Counted from the first letter of the stretch, positions 1 to 9,344 are shown. The stretch: DNA of 64,000 bases from Zunongwangia endophytica (GCF_030409505.1 NZ_JAUFPZ010000002.1:2363501-2427500), one strand, 5' to 3'. Notes: a model not told the origin generated them from the letters alone. Numbers and translations are program-made.

Positions 1-1
1 T

Positions 2-526
2 GATATTGGGTTACAGAATTTCATTCCGCAGGGAAAAGTCAATTTTTCTGAGATTGAATCGGTTAAAAAATCTGCTATAAATATTGATTCAGAAAAAGAA
101 CTCACATTTGTTGATAGCAATAGTTTAATGCTGAAATACTTAACAGAAAAGACAAGAATAAAAAGTAATGCCGCTTTTAACCAAAATGAATATTTTAAAC
201 TTGTTAAGCTGAAAGGCAATTTGTCTTACGACATTAAAAAAACCGCTAAAACTATCGAATTTCGATCTAGCGAAGCCGCTATACCTAACTTCAACCTAAA
301 TTCTGAAGAAAACAGTATTTTACTAGGCGAAGAAGTCTATTCTTTTTCAACCAAAATAACTATAGATCATTCAGAAAATGCCTTTAATAGCGCTTGGACC
401 GGTTTTGCTTATACTAACGGAAAATCTAAAGTTGTTTTAGCGAAATTGGATAATAATCGCTTCGGAATTTTAATGGATCTTCCTAATAAAACACCTCAGG
501 TATTTATCGAAAATGAACTAAAATAA
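2..526 (+). CDS. C-terminal part of an unidentified protein (truncated by window edge)
   Basis: The frame is open from the first bases, so the gene starts before the window; the first internal ATG is at 128. At least 174 residues are visible, alternating hydrophilic and beta-prone stretches, ending in a segment rich in aromatic and hydrophobic residues (WTGFAYTNGKSKVV). I see no recognisable family motif. The next gene begins 4 bases after its stop, so the two are probably co-transcribed. Confidence 0.6.
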   Translation, partial: DIGLQNFIPQGKVNFSEIESVKKSAINIDSEKELTFVDSNSLMLKYLTEKTRIKSNAAFNQNEYFKLVKLKGNLSYDIKKTAKTIEFRSSEAAIPNFNLNSEENSILLGEEVYSFSTKITIDHSENAFNSAWTGFAYTNGKSKVVLAKLDNNRFGILMDLPNKTPQVFIENELK

Positions 527-530
527 AAAC

Positions 531-935
531 ATGAAATTTTCAACTATTTTCCTTTTATTATTCTTCTTTACACAGGTAGCTACTTCCCAAAGCGATCCTA
601 CAGAAACCATGGATCGTACTTATCAAGATAGTACAGATATTCCCGTAAAGTACTGTTTGATTATTCCGTCTGGGAAATTTTTATCGAAATATATCGACAT
701 CCAGATTGACTATGGCCAGGAGCAGGCAATATTTAAAAATTCTTATATCAGGGATGAAGACGGGAATAAAAGAACATTCAATTCGATTGTACATGCGCTG
801 AATTATATGGATAGTTTAGGATGGGAGCTAGTTAAAACCTACAGCGAGCAAGAGACGGAAAATAACTTTAGAAGTTACTATTTGTTTAAATCTGAAGGAG
901 ATGCAACACTTCCTATAAATCAAGAAACCAGATAA
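531..935 (+). CDS. Small secreted protein, unknown function
   Basis: A 134-residue product with an N-terminal signal peptide: Lys, then a Leu/Phe-rich core, then a likely cut after VATSQS around residue 20. The mature part contains a beta-rich stretch (VKYCLIIPSGKFLSKYIDIQIDYG region) and the phrase LGWELVKTY, which resembles small flavobacterial periplasmic or DUF4177-like proteins. That resemblance is weak. It follows the truncated gene by 4 bases, which suggests a shared transcript. Confidence 0.6.
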   Translation: MKFSTIFLLLFFFTQVATSQSDPTETMDRTYQDSTDIPVKYCLIIPSGKFLSKYIDIQIDYGQEQAIFKNSYIRDEDGNKRTFNSIVHALNYMDSLGWELVKTYSEQETENNFRSYYLFKSEGDATLPINQETR

Positions 936-954
936 ATTTTAAAGAATTACCATT

Positions 955-1236
955 ATGAAAGCTATTTGGAAGAATACGGTTATAGCAGAAAGCGACGAAA
1001 CTAAAACGGTAGAAAACAATTACTATTTCCCAATGGAAAGTCTTAAAAAAGATTTCTTTAAAGAAAGCAATAAGCAAACACGTTGTCCCTGGAAAGGATT
1101 AGCTTCGTACCTCACAATAGAAGTGGAAGGCGAAAAAAACGAAGATGCCGCCTGGTATTACCCACAAGCCAGCCACGCTGCAAAACCTATTGAAAATTAT
1201 GTAGCATTTTGGAATGGGGTAGAGATTAAAGAATAG
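955..1236 (+). CDS. DUF427 domain protein
   Basis: The 93 residues match the usual length and layout of the DUF427 family (small cytosolic beta-tent proteins of unknown role). The start MKAIWKNTVIAESDET, the central YYFPMESLKKDFF, the TRCPWKGLASYL motif with its conserved Cys, Lys and Gly, and the C-terminal AAWYYPQ...NYVAFWNG are typical of the family. There is no signal peptide. The biochemical function is not known. It lies 19 bases after the secreted-protein gene, and no terminator is obvious between them. Confidence 0.85.
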   Translation: MKAIWKNTVIAESDETKTVENNYYFPMESLKKDFFKESNKQTRCPWKGLASYLTIEVEGEKNEDAAWYYPQASHAAKPIENYVAFWNGVEIKE

Positions 1237-1351
1237 AAATCTTGGTGATATTTAGTGCTGAGATTGCTCATATTTACTAAACTTTTTCGTCTAGAATTGC
1301 CTATTCTTAATTATTAGTTTCTTTGAAAAGAATTTTCCAGAGAAATGAATT

Positions 1352-2437
1352 TTATCCTTTAAAATTCTTAATTGCCTTAACCAAAACATCCAATTCTTCT
1401 TCTGTATTAAAATAATGAAAGCTTACACGCAGTCCTTCTCCTCGCTGTGAAACAATAATATCTTTAGATCGCAAATACTGAAATAATTTATCGCCTCCTT
1501 TAATATTGAAAATCGAAGAATGATCTCCTCTTTTTAGGACCGTATCTTCAAGTAAATTCATTTCAGTAAAAATATCTTTGGCTTTCAATTTCATTAAATT
1601 TACCTGACTTTCAATTGTGGAAATCCCAATTTGTTTGATCAATTTCAAAGCTTCGCCCAAACTACCGAAGTTTAACGTATCTTGATGACCTGGCTCGAAT
1701 TTCCCTAAAAAATTACCTTCTTCAGCTTTATACTTTCCCTGTAGTGACCCAAAACCTACGTGTTTTGGTGCTACTTTTCCTTCAATATCTTTATTAAAAA
1801 GCATAAATCCATTTCCGTAGCCAGCATTTATCCATTTGTATGTGCTAGAGATCACTACATCAATACCGCTGGCATCAAAATCGAAAGCTTCAGTTCCTAA
1901 ATATTGCGTACCATCTGCAATAAAAACAACGTCTGGAAAATCTTTCTTCAACTGTGTAAGAAAGGCAATGCTTAATTTCACTCCGTTGATATATTGCACG
2001 ATGCTAAATGCAAAGAAATCAGGCTGCTCTTTCTTTAATACTTCAACAATATTTTCTTCTAAAAATTCATTTATTTCAGCATAACAAGTTTTAAAATTCC
2101 GCGATTCTACCGGCCAGTTGATAGATGGATAATCATTTTTCAGTAACAATACTTTTTTAGTTTTTTCCAGACCTTCTAAAAGCGTATTAAAACCATAAGA
2201 GAAATTAGGCACCAATCCTACTCTATTTGGCGCACAATTAAAAGTTTCACCGACTTGTTCCCTAACGCCAGTTAAAACCTTACCCTGATTCTCTTTTAAA
2301 ACACTTGCAGAAATTAGAAAATCAAGATCGTGCTCCTGTCTAAACTCTAAAACTTTTTCGTTTAATAAACCAGATGCTGCGGTATTTAGGTACGTATATC
2401 GCTCTAAAACGGGAAAGCCTTTTCTTAAATTACTCAT
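1352..2437 (-). CDS. Aminotransferase class V family (cysteine desulfurase/selenocysteine lyase-like)
   Basis: A 361-residue PLP-dependent fold-type I enzyme. The Schiff-base lysine is Lys201 in the SSTYKW motif, preceded by the ADGTQ segment near residue 175 that holds the cofactor-binding Asp. The N-terminus (FPVLERYTYLNTAASG) is typical of class V enzymes of the NifS/CsdA/kynureninase-like group. Substrate cannot be told from the sequence: it could be a cysteine desulfurase-like enzyme or another lyase. It is transcribed alone, divergent from the 2TM protein gene at 2501. Confidence 0.8.
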   Translation of the reverse strand: MSNLRKGFPVLERYTYLNTAASGLLNEKVLEFRQEHDLDFLISASVLKENQGKVLTGVREQVGETFNCAPNRVGLVPNFSYGFNTLLEGLEKTKKVLLLKNDYPSINWPVESRNFKTCYAEINEFLEENIVEVLKKEQPDFFAFSIVQYINGVKLSIAFLTQLKKDFPDVVFIADGTQYLGTEAFDFDASGIDVVISSTYKWINAGYGNGFMLFNKDIEGKVAPKHVGFGSLQGKYKAEEGNFLGKFEPGHQDTLNFGSLGEALKLIKQIGISTIESQVNLMKLKAKDIFTEMNLLEDTVLKRGDHSSIFNIKGGDKLFQYLRSKDIIVSQRGEGLRVSFHYFNTEEELDVLVKAIKNFKG

Positions 2438-2500
2438 AAGCCTTAAAGAATTCAGTTCTAAAAAATGTAAATTTGTTATATCACTAAAGTAGTTTTATTT

Positions 2501-2974
2501 ATGTTTTCTAAAAAGAAAAACACCTCTAAAATGGATGCCGAACAGCGCGAGTTGTACGAAAATGCCAGAAAAAGAACACTTCAGAAAAAAAGATTATTCC
2601 AACATTTTATTGTATTTCTTAGTGTCTCTATTTTAGCGATCGTTCTAAATGTAGTTATTGGTTTTAAAGAAGAGTTGCTAATCCTCGGCTATAATTGGTT
2701 TGTTTGGATAGTTCTTATTTGGGGATTTATTTTCTTAATTCATTTTTTCAATGTGTTTTTAGTAAACACATTTATGGGAAAAGAATGGCAGGCCAAACAA
2801 ATAGAAAAACTGGTAGCTAAGCAAAAGGAGAAAATCGCTAAACTACAACAACAGGTAGAAGAAGATCATCCTTTGCCAGAGAAAAACGTTAACCAAAAAA
2901 TCGGAGACAATACGACTAACGAAAGGTTTAAACCTATTGCTCCAGACAACCCAAACCAAACCCACAACCACTAA
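2501..2974 (+). CDS. 2TM domain membrane protein
   Basis: A 157-residue protein. A basic N-terminus and a short amphipathic segment (YENARKRTLQKKR) lead into two transmembrane helices at about residues 34-55 and 63-88. These are followed by the conserved N-G-KEWQ-like segment and a Lys/Glu coiled coil at about 95-120, then a polar Pro/Asn/His tail. This is the 2TM domain seen alone or at the N-terminus of some flavobacterial sensor kinases; no kinase part is present here. The stop lies 3 bases before folA, so the two are probably translated together. Confidence 0.75.
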   Translation: MFSKKKNTSKMDAEQRELYENARKRTLQKKRLFQHFIVFLSVSILAIVLNVVIGFKEELLILGYNWFVWIVLIWGFIFLIHFFNVFLVNTFMGKEWQAKQIEKLVAKQKEKIAKLQQQVEEDHPLPEKNVNQKIGDNTTNERFKPIAPDNPNQTHNH

Positions 2975-2977
2975 GAT

Positions 2978-3469
2978 ATGATTACCATGATTGCGGCAGC
3001 AGCCGAAAATAATGCTCTTGGAAAAGGAAATGATCTTTTATGGCGTTTACCAGACGATTTTAAACGTTTTAAAGAATTAACAAGTAACCACCCTATTATT
3101 ATGGGAAGAAAGACTTTTGAAAGTTTTGATGGTCTACTTCCTAACCGAACTCATTTTGTAATTACAAGAAACGAAAATTACGATCCGGGAAAAGGGGTGT
3201 ATGTGGTTAAAAGTCTATCCCTGGCATTAAAAATCGCTCAGGATCTGGATGAAAATCCTTTTATTATTGGTGGTGGTGAAATCTACAAAATGGGGTTAGA
3301 AAGAACCGATAAAATTGAACTTACTCGTGTTCATGAAAGCTTTGCTGATGCCGATACTTTTTTTCCTGAATTAGATGAGGAAGAATGGAAGTTAACGGAA
3401 GAAGTTTTTCATGAAAAAGATGAAAAGCACAAATACTCTTTTAGTTACCTTACTTATGAGCGTAAATAA
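2978..3469 (+). CDS. folA: Dihydrofolate reductase
   Basis: A 163-residue cytosolic enzyme that reduces dihydrofolate to tetrahydrofolate with NADPH. Family motifs are present in order: IAAAAENNALGKGNDLLWRLP near the N-terminus (substrate loop), the acidic residue in LPDDFKRFKELT (Asp in the active site), MGRKTFES for NADPH, and FIIGGGEIY for the nucleotide-binding glycine turn. Length is normal. The reading frame overlaps the start of the next gene by 14 bases, which points to translational coupling. Confidence 0.95.
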   Translation: MITMIAAAAENNALGKGNDLLWRLPDDFKRFKELTSNHPIIMGRKTFESFDGLLPNRTHFVITRNENYDPGKGVYVVKSLSLALKIAQDLDENPFIIGGGEIYKMGLERTDKIELTRVHESFADADTFFPELDEEEWKLTEEVFHEKDEKHKYSFSYLTYERK

Positions 3470-4319
3470 AGCCTACCAACCACTTTTTAAACTTATAGAA
3501 GAAAAAAACAACCTAGAAATCACCAATATGACCGCCTTAGCAGGTGGTGATATCAACGATGTTTTTTTACTGAATACTACGGAAGGAAAAAAGGTAGTAA
3601 AATTAAATAGCGCGAAGCGTTTCCCCGGAATGTTTGAAGCTGAAATGGCCGGAATGAAAGCTTTAAAAAATGCGGAAGCTATAGACGTTCCAAAAATGAT
3701 CGATGTTTACACTGAAGATGAATACTCATGCCTTCTTATGGAATATCGAGAAACGGGATCTAAATCGTCGAATTTCTGGTCGCTTTTTGGCAAACAAATG
3801 GCCGATTTACATAAGAACAGTAGATCAACATTCGGCTTTTCTGAGGACAATTATATTGGCAGCTTACCGCAACAAAATAAGGATCACGAAAACATTGTTG
3901 ATTTTTATATAAACGAACGACTTCAGCCACAATTCAAACTAGCCAAAGAAAACGGATACGGCTTAGGTGATATCGATAAATTTTGTACTGAATTATTTAA
4001 TATCATTCCGCAGGAAAAACCAGCATTAATTCATGGTGATCTATGGAATGGCAATTACCTGGTGAATAAAGATGGAAATCCCTGCCTTATCGATCCTGCA
4101 GTTGCTTACGCACCAAGAGAAATGGATCTGTCGATGATGAAGCTTTTTGGCGGATTTGATGAGGATTTATTCAATACTTATTTTGAAGAATATCCCGTAG
4201 AAAAAGGTTTTGAAAACCGTATACCCATTTGGCAACTTTATTACCTATTGGTACATCTCAATTTATTCGGAACAGGTTATTTGGGTTCTTGCAAAAACAT
4301 TGTAGAACGCTATACCTAA
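3456..4319 (+). CDS. Fructosamine kinase family protein
   Basis: A protein-kinase-like fold enzyme of the fructosamine kinase / ketosamine-3-kinase family, which phosphorylates sugar adducts on amines so that they decay (deglycation). The catalytic loop HGDLWNGN and the metal-binding IDPA are clear, as is the N-terminal ALAGGDIND nucleotide loop. The frame is open further upstream (to 3411), but the ATG at 3456 gives the family-like start MSVNKAYQPL and only a 14-base overlap with folA; 287 residues result, the usual size. The substrate is not provable from sequence. Confidence 0.85.
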   Translation: MSVNKAYQPLFKLIEEKNNLEITNMTALAGGDINDVFLLNTTEGKKVVKLNSAKRFPGMFEAEMAGMKALKNAEAIDVPKMIDVYTEDEYSCLLMEYRETGSKSSNFWSLFGKQMADLHKNSRSTFGFSEDNYIGSLPQQNKDHENIVDFYINERLQPQFKLAKENGYGLGDIDKFCTELFNIIPQEKPALIHGDLWNGNYLVNKDGNPCLIDPAVAYAPREMDLSMMKLFGGFDEDLFNTYFEEYPVEKGFENRIPIWQLYYLLVHLNLFGTGYLGSCKNIVERYT

Positions 4320-4412
4320 TTTCACAATTCTTAACAGCAATCTTGCTGTTTTTAGCAGTTTCTTAGCGCCTTAGCGATAATTGTAATCGTATCTTCATTA
4401 AAAATTAAAACT

Positions 4413-4913
4413 ATGAGCACTGAGAATTTAGAATATAGCGAAGCAAGAAAAAAAATGAAATCTATGGTAGAAGATATTAAAACTGCCATGATGATTACGA
4501 ATATTGGTTCTAAGCCGGTAGACGCCATTCCTATGACTACTAAAAGAGTGGATACTGAAGGAAATATTTGGTTTTTAAGCGGTATGAATAGCGATCATAA
4601 CGGGAATATTGCTAAAGACCAAGATGTACAACTGCTATATAGTGATCCTAAGGATTATGAGTTTATAAGTATCTACGGAAAAGCATCTATAGTAACCGAA
4701 AAAGATATTCTAGAAGACCTTTACAGCAAAGTAGATGATACCTGGTTTAAAGGAGAAGACGATCCAAATTTAAGTGCACTTAAGATCGATCCAAAAGAAG
4801 CTTATTTTTGGGATACTAAATCCAACAAGTATGTTTCTCTTTTTAAAATGGGAGTTGGCGCATTAACTGGCGATCAAAAAGACATAGGAGAGAAAGGAAA
4901 GCTAGACTTATAA
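4413..4913 (+). CDS. Pyridoxamine 5'-phosphate oxidase-fold protein (general stress protein type)
   Basis: A 166-residue split-barrel protein of the general stress protein 26 / PNPOx-like group, which binds FMN or a related flavin. Visible features are the N-terminal helix (KMKSMVEDIKTAMMIT), the barrel strand PMTTKRVDTEGNIWFLSG, then YEFISIYGKASIV, and the late VDDTWFKGEDDPNLSALKI segment typical of the group. The reaction is unknown for most members. It is monocistronic: 93 bases follow the kinase gene, and a terminator hairpin lies downstream at 4937. Confidence 0.8.
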   Translation: MSTENLEYSEARKKMKSMVEDIKTAMMITNIGSKPVDAIPMTTKRVDTEGNIWFLSGMNSDHNGNIAKDQDVQLLYSDPKDYEFISIYGKASIVTEKDILEDLYSKVDDTWFKGEDDPNLSALKIDPKEAYFWDTKSNKYVSLFKMGVGALTGDQKDIGEKGKLDL

Positions 4914-4936
4914 TATTAAATGTGTATTTGTCGAAG

Positions 4937-4974
4937 AAGGCCTCGTAGCAGATTTTTGTTATGAGGTCTTTTTT
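4937..4974 (+). terminator. Rho-independent terminator
   Basis: AAGGCCTC (4937-4944) pairs with GAGGTCTT (4963-4970) with one G-U pair, and a run of T follows. It lies 23 bases after the stress-protein gene and insulates fabD. Confidence 0.7.
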
Positions 4975-5102
4975 ATTCTTGCTATTTTTGCGGCGATTAA
5001 GAAATTTTAGTCTTTAAAATACCAATCTTAACTGGAAGTATTTTAAAGATATTATTCTGAATAAATGAAAACAAACCCTCATCGAGGGAAAAAATGAAAA
5101 AT

Positions 5103-5984
5103 ATGAAAGCATATGTTTTTCCCGGCCAGGGAGCACAATTTTCAGGAATGGGAGCAGATTTATATGAAAGTTCTGCTGAAGCAAAGGAGCTATTTGAAAG
5201 AGCTAACGAAATTCTTGGATTTTCAATAACCGAGACTATGTTTAGTGGTTCTGCTGAAGATTTGAAACAAACTAAAGTGACACAGCCAGCAGTATTTCTA
5301 CACAGTGTTATCTTAAGTAAAGTTTTAGGAGCTGAATTTAAACCAGACATGGTTGCCGGGCATTCTTTAGGTGAATTCTCTGCACTTGTAGCAAACAATA
5401 CTTTGGAGTTCGAAGATGCTTTAAAATTAGTTGCTCAACGTGCATTGGCTATGCAGAAAGCCTGTGAAATCACTCCTTCTACAATGGCTGCAGTTTTAGG
5501 CCTAGAAGACGAATTAGTAGAAGCTGTATGCGCTGAAGTAGACGGAACTGTAGTTGCTGCAAATTACAATTGCCCTGGGCAGTTAGTAATCTCTGGCGAA
5601 ACTTCTGCTGTGGAAAGAGCATGTGAAGAATTAAAAGAAAGAGGCGCAAAACGTGCTTTAATGTTACCTGTAGGCGGAGCATTTCATTCGCCGCTAATGG
5701 AGCCGGCAAGAAAAGAATTAGCAGCTGCCATTGAAGCTACAAACTTCAAGAATCCAAGCTGTCCTATCTACCAAAATGTGAGCACTACTGCGGTTACCGA
5801 TCCGGTTGAAATTCAGAAAAATCTGGTATTTCAATTAACTGCTCCGGTAAAATGGACACAATCAGTACAAAACATGATAAAAGATGGAGCTTCCAGCTTT
5901 ACAGAAGTAGGTCCCGGAAAAGTATTACAGGGACTTGTTAAAAAAGTAGATCGCAAAATGGAAACTTCTTCAGCAGCGGTTTAA
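5103..5984 (+). CDS. fabD: Malonyl-CoA:ACP transacylase
   Basis: Transfers malonyl from CoA to acyl carrier protein in type II fatty acid synthesis. The sequence starts with the family signature MKAYVFPGQGAQFSGMG. The nucleophile is Ser88 in GHSLGEFSAL, and the catalytic histidine is His195 in GGAFHSPLM. The length of 293 residues is normal. An ATG at 5094 adds only three residues and is an alternative start; 5103 matches the usual family start. It is a single gene ending in a strong shared terminator at 6004. Confidence 0.95.
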   Translation: MKAYVFPGQGAQFSGMGADLYESSAEAKELFERANEILGFSITETMFSGSAEDLKQTKVTQPAVFLHSVILSKVLGAEFKPDMVAGHSLGEFSALVANNTLEFEDALKLVAQRALAMQKACEITPSTMAAVLGLEDELVEAVCAEVDGTVVAANYNCPGQLVISGETSAVERACEELKERGAKRALMLPVGGAFHSPLMEPARKELAAAIEATNFKNPSCPIYQNVSTTAVTDPVEIQKNLVFQLTAPVKWTQSVQNMIKDGASSFTEVGPGKVLQGLVKKVDRKMETSSAAV

Positions 5985-6003
5985 ATTTCAAAGTATCGTA
6001 ATC

Positions 6004-6035
6004 AAAAAACGCCCAAGCTGAGCTTGGGCGTTTTT
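6004..6035. terminator. Bidirectional terminator between convergent genes
   Basis: AACGCCCAAGCT and AGCTTGGGCGTT form a 12-bp perfect stem flanked by A-runs and T-runs, so it can end transcription of fabD (+) and of the aminotransferase gene (-). Confidence 0.9.
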
Positions 6036-6086
6036 AGTTATAAATTTTAAATGCTATTCAGAATTAATTCTGAGATCACTCTAGGT

Positions 6087-7220
6087 TTAAGCATTCACAA
6101 ATTCAATTACAGTCTTAGTAATAAAATTAATTTGCTCTTCATCCAATTCGGTATGCATTGGTAAAGAGATCACTTCTTTTACTAATTGATTGGTCACCTT
6201 AAAATCAGCTTCGTTATAGCGCTCATCAGTATATGCTTTTTGTAGATGAAGCGGAATTGGATAATACACGCCACAAGGAATATTATTTTCCTGTAAATGC
6301 TTTACCAAAGCATCTCTTTTTCCATTAGTGATTTTCAAAGTATATTGATGAAAAACATGCGTATCGTCTTTTCCTACTCTTAGCGGAGTTTCGATATTTT
6401 CCTGACCTTTTAGAGCTGCATCATAAAGATCTGCCGATTTTCTTCGTGCCTCGTTATAAGAATCAAGTTTCGGTAATTTTGCTCTTAAAACTGCGGCCTG
6501 CAAACTATCTAATCTAGAGTTTACACCAACCACATCGTGATGATAACGCTCGTACATCCCGTGATTTACTACACCGCGAATAGTATGGGCCAATTCATCA
6601 TCATTCGTAAAAAGCGCTCCACCATCACCATAACAGCCTAGGTTTTTAGAAGGGAAGAAAGAAGTAGCTCCAATATGCCCAACTGTTCCCGCTTTATAAG
6701 AATTCCCGGTTTTATCGTGATACACTGCACCAATTGCCTGGGCATTATCTTCAATCACAAAAAGATTATGTGCAGATGCGATATCCATAATTGCGTCCAA
6801 ATTTGCGGTTTGTCCAAACAAATGCACAGGGACAATCGCTTTAGTTTTTGGCGTAATGGCTGCTTTTATTTTTTCAGGATCAATATTAAAAGTATCTGGT
6901 TCTACATCTACAAGAACCGGAGTTAAACCTAATAATGCGATCACCTCTACCGTTGCTGCAAAAGTAAAATCAGCAGTGATTACCTCGTCACCCGGCTTTA
7001 ATCCCAAGCCCATCATTGCGATTTGTAAAGCATCAGTTCCGTTACCACAAGGGATTACATGCTTTGCACCAAGATATTCTTCCAGTTCTTTCTGGAAATT
7101 CTGAACTTCAGGTCCGTTTATAAACGCAGTTGAGGAAATAACCTCATCAAAAGAAGTATTAATTTGATCTTTTATTCCTTCGTATTGACCCTTAAGGTCA
7201 ACCATCTGTATCTTTCTCAT
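6087..7220 (-). CDS. DegT/DnrJ/EryC1/StrS family sugar aminotransferase
   Basis: A 377-residue PLP enzyme that aminates keto sugar nucleotides, usually for lipopolysaccharide or other surface glycans. The PLP lysine is Lys192 in SFFPSKNLGCYGDGGA, the hallmark motif of the family. The N-terminal half shows the nucleotide-sugar aminotransferase pattern (GNGTDAL near residue 60, VIEDNAQAIGA near 155). It lies head-to-head with waaA, itself a lipid A-core gene, which fits a surface-glycan role. The exact sugar is unknown. Confidence 0.9.
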   Translation of the reverse strand: MRKIQMVDLKGQYEGIKDQINTSFDEVISSTAFINGPEVQNFQKELEEYLGAKHVIPCGNGTDALQIAMMGLGLKPGDEVITADFTFAATVEVIALLGLTPVLVDVEPDTFNIDPEKIKAAITPKTKAIVPVHLFGQTANLDAIMDIASAHNLFVIEDNAQAIGAVYHDKTGNSYKAGTVGHIGATSFFPSKNLGCYGDGGALFTNDDELAHTIRGVVNHGMYERYHHDVVGVNSRLDSLQAAVLRAKLPKLDSYNEARRKSADLYDAALKGQENIETPLRVGKDDTHVFHQYTLKITNGKRDALVKHLQENNIPCGVYYPIPLHLQKAYTDERYNEADFKVTNQLVKEVISLPMHTELDEEQINFITKTVIEFVNA

Positions 7221-7263
7221 TTGTTTTTTCTTGTGAATTCAAAATTACGAAATATAGCAGCTA

Positions 7264-7297
7264 TTGCCATACATTTTTATGGAAACCCCTACTTTTG
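7264..7297 (+). promoter_or_regulatory. Candidate Bacteroidota promoter for waaA
   Basis: TACTTTTG (7290-7297) matches TAnnTTTG exactly, and a TTG at 7264-7266 lies 23 bases upstream, at the long edge of the 17-23 range described for flavobacteria. If used, transcription starts just before the TTG start codon at 7316. Confidence 0.4.
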
Positions 7298-7315
7298 CAA
7301 TTCAAATTCTTTGTT

Positions 7316-8554
7316 TTGCGAGGTATTTATAATTTACTTACTAATTTAACTAAAGCGGCTCTTCCGCTACCAGCACAGTTTAACCCAAAATTAAAACTGT
7401 TTGTAGAAGGTAGAAAATCGGTTTTTCAAAAACTGGAAACATTAGATCTTTCGGAAGAATGGATTTGGTTTCATGCTGCATCCCTGGGAGAGTTTGAGCA
7501 GGCTGTCCCTATTATGGAGGCGATGAAGAAAAACTATCCAAATTATAGAATTTTGGTAAGCTTTTATTCCCCTTCGGGATACGAAAACAAGAAAAGTCAT
7601 CCGCTAGCTGATGCAATTGTGTATTTACCCATCGATACGCCAAGTAATGCTAAGCGTTTTGTAACTACACTTCAACCAAAACTCGCCTTTTTTATTAAAT
7701 ATGATATCTGGCCTAATTTCCTGAAAGAATTAAAAGATCACCAAATTAGGACCTTCCTTATTTCAGGAGCTTTTCGTAAAGACCAGATTTATTTTAAACC
7801 CTACGGAAGTTTATTTAGAGAAGCTTTGCATGTTTTTGAACATATTTTTCTTCAGAATGAATCTTCTAAAGCGCTTTTAGAAACAATTACTATTGAAAAT
7901 ACCACGGTAAGTGGTGACACCCGTTTTGATCGTGTCGCAAGGCAACTAGAATATGACAACACACTTAATTTTGTAGCTGAATTTAAACAAAACAAGACCT
8001 GTATTGTCGCGGGAAGCACCTGGCCAGAAGATGATGCGATTTTGTTAGATTATATTAATACGGCCCCAGAAGAAGTGAAATTTATTATCGCTCCGCATGA
8101 AATTAAACCTGAGAAAATTGCTCGTCTAAAAGCTCAAATTTCAAAAAATACGATACTTTTTTCCGAAAAAAATAATGCTGAAATTCAGCAATATCAAGTA
8201 TTAATTATAGATACGATCGGCTTATTGACCAAAATCTATAATTATGCCGACGTTGCTTATGTTGGCGGTGCTGCCGGTACCAGCGGTTTGCATAATATTT
8301 TAGAACCAGCAACATTTGGTGTTCCGATAATTATCGGTAAAAACTTCGAAAAATTCCCAGAAGCCAGACAACTTCAGAAGTTAGCCGGATTATTTTCGGT
8401 TGCTTCCGCAGAAGAATTTAAAGATGCTACCACTAAACTTGTTGATGATAAAACATTCCGAGAAAAAACAGGAATGATAAGTGGGCACTTTATAAATAGC
8501 AATACCGGGGCTACTGCTGCTGTTATTTCTTATCTAAAAAATCATGATTCCTGA
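7316..8554 (+). CDS. waaA: 3-deoxy-D-manno-octulosonic acid (Kdo) transferase
   Basis: An inner-membrane-bound GT-B glycosyltransferase that adds Kdo to lipid A precursor. Family features are the short N-terminal anchor followed by RGIYNLLTNLTK, the acceptor-side WFHAASLGEFEQA with its catalytic Glu, SGDTRFDRV in the middle, and the donor-side YVGGAAGTSGLHNILEPATFG. There is no ATG at the head. TTG codons at 7316 and 7295 are the options; I chose 7316 because a promoter-like box overlaps 7295 and homologues start close to the RxxYN segment. About 412 residues, normal length. Confidence 0.85.
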   Translation: MRGIYNLLTNLTKAALPLPAQFNPKLKLFVEGRKSVFQKLETLDLSEEWIWFHAASLGEFEQAVPIMEAMKKNYPNYRILVSFYSPSGYENKKSHPLADAIVYLPIDTPSNAKRFVTTLQPKLAFFIKYDIWPNFLKELKDHQIRTFLISGAFRKDQIYFKPYGSLFREALHVFEHIFLQNESSKALLETITIENTTVSGDTRFDRVARQLEYDNTLNFVAEFKQNKTCIVAGSTWPEDDAILLDYINTAPEEVKFIIAPHEIKPEKIARLKAQISKNTILFSEKNNAEIQQYQVLIIDTIGLLTKIYNYADVAYVGGAAGTSGLHNILEPATFGVPIIIGKNFEKFPEARQLQKLAGLFSVASAEEFKDATTKLVDDKTFREKTGMISGHFINSNTGATAAVISYLKNHDS

Positions 8555-8651
8555 ATTTAGTCGATTTTAACACTTGTTACTAAAATTGATTAAAAATACA
8601 TCCTCTAGATAGTATTAATCGTAATTTCGGTCTATTCAACAATATTTAGAT

Positions 8652-8864
8652 ATGAAAAGATTAATTGTCATAAGCGGATTTTTAGCTATAACAGCGGGTT
8701 CTTTTTGGTCTTGCCGTGAAGAACCGCAAAAAACTGTCGTAAAGGAAAAACAAGTTGAGAAGCAAGATGATGAAGGAATTCTAGAGCGTACAGCAAAAAA
8801 AGTAGATAAAAAAGTTAACAAAGAAATAGATGAAGAAATTGATAAGATTGGTGATGATAATTAA
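8652..8864 (+). CDS. Small acidic/basic-patterned lipoprotein (family member 1)
   Basis: 70 residues. A lipoprotein signal ends in the lipobox SFWSCREE. The mature part is almost entirely charged, with Lys/Glu/Asp repeats (KKVDKKVNKEIDEEIDK) that predict one long helix. It is the first of three consecutive small lipoproteins that share the SCRE lipobox. The role is unknown; an envelope or stress-related lipoprotein is a guess. Confidence 0.65.
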   Translation: MKRLIVISGFLAITAGSFWSCREEPQKTVVKEKQVEKQDDEGILERTAKKVDKKVNKEIDEEIDKIGDDN

Positions 8865-8990
8865 GACGTATTAAGAAAATTTCTGATGATGGGAAAGATT
8901 TAGAAAATCCTTAATAAAATTTTAGAATAATTTTTTATCAGTCTGTCTTTCTACAGCTTACATTTATCCTAACCAAAAAATTAATATTTT

Positions 8991-9344
8991 ATGAAGCGTT
9001 ACTTTTTAATTTTAGCTTCATTCCTTACTATTTCTCTTACAATGAATTCTTGTAGAGAAACTACGGATGAAGATACCGACGATACTGAATTAAATGATGG
9101 TATGGTAAAAGACCAGTCTGATGATTATGATGACATGGACGATGATGATAATAGTGTTGAAGAAGACTTAGAGCAAGCTGCCGATGATACAGGAAATGCT
9201 ATCGAGAATGCTGCCAATGAAACCGGAGATGCTGTTGAAAATGCCGCAAATGAAACTGGTAATGCTATCGACGACGCAGCCAACGAAACAGAAAATGCTG
9301 TGAATGATGCTGCCGATGAGATTGATGGATCAGACGATTATTAA
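8991..9344 (+). CDS. Repeat-containing acidic lipoprotein (family member 2)
   Basis: 117 residues. The lipobox is TMNSCRET. After an Asp-rich linker there are about five imperfect 11-residue repeats of the form ENAANETGDAV between residues 65 and 112, giving an acidic, probably helical, surface domain. The DNA behind the repeats is also repetitive, so copy number could vary between strains. Function is unknown. It lies 126 bases after member 1 and 23 bases before member 3. Confidence 0.7.
   Translation: MKRYFLILASFLTISLTMNSCRETTDEDTDDTELNDGMVKDQSDDYDDMDDDDNSVEEDLEQAADDTGNAIENAANETGDAVENAANETGNAIDDAANETENAVNDAADEIDGSDDY

Noticed and set aside
9173..9320. Repeats that could be a CRISPR or tandem array
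   Set aside because: They are in-frame repeats coding the lipoprotein's ENAANETGDA units, with no spacers.
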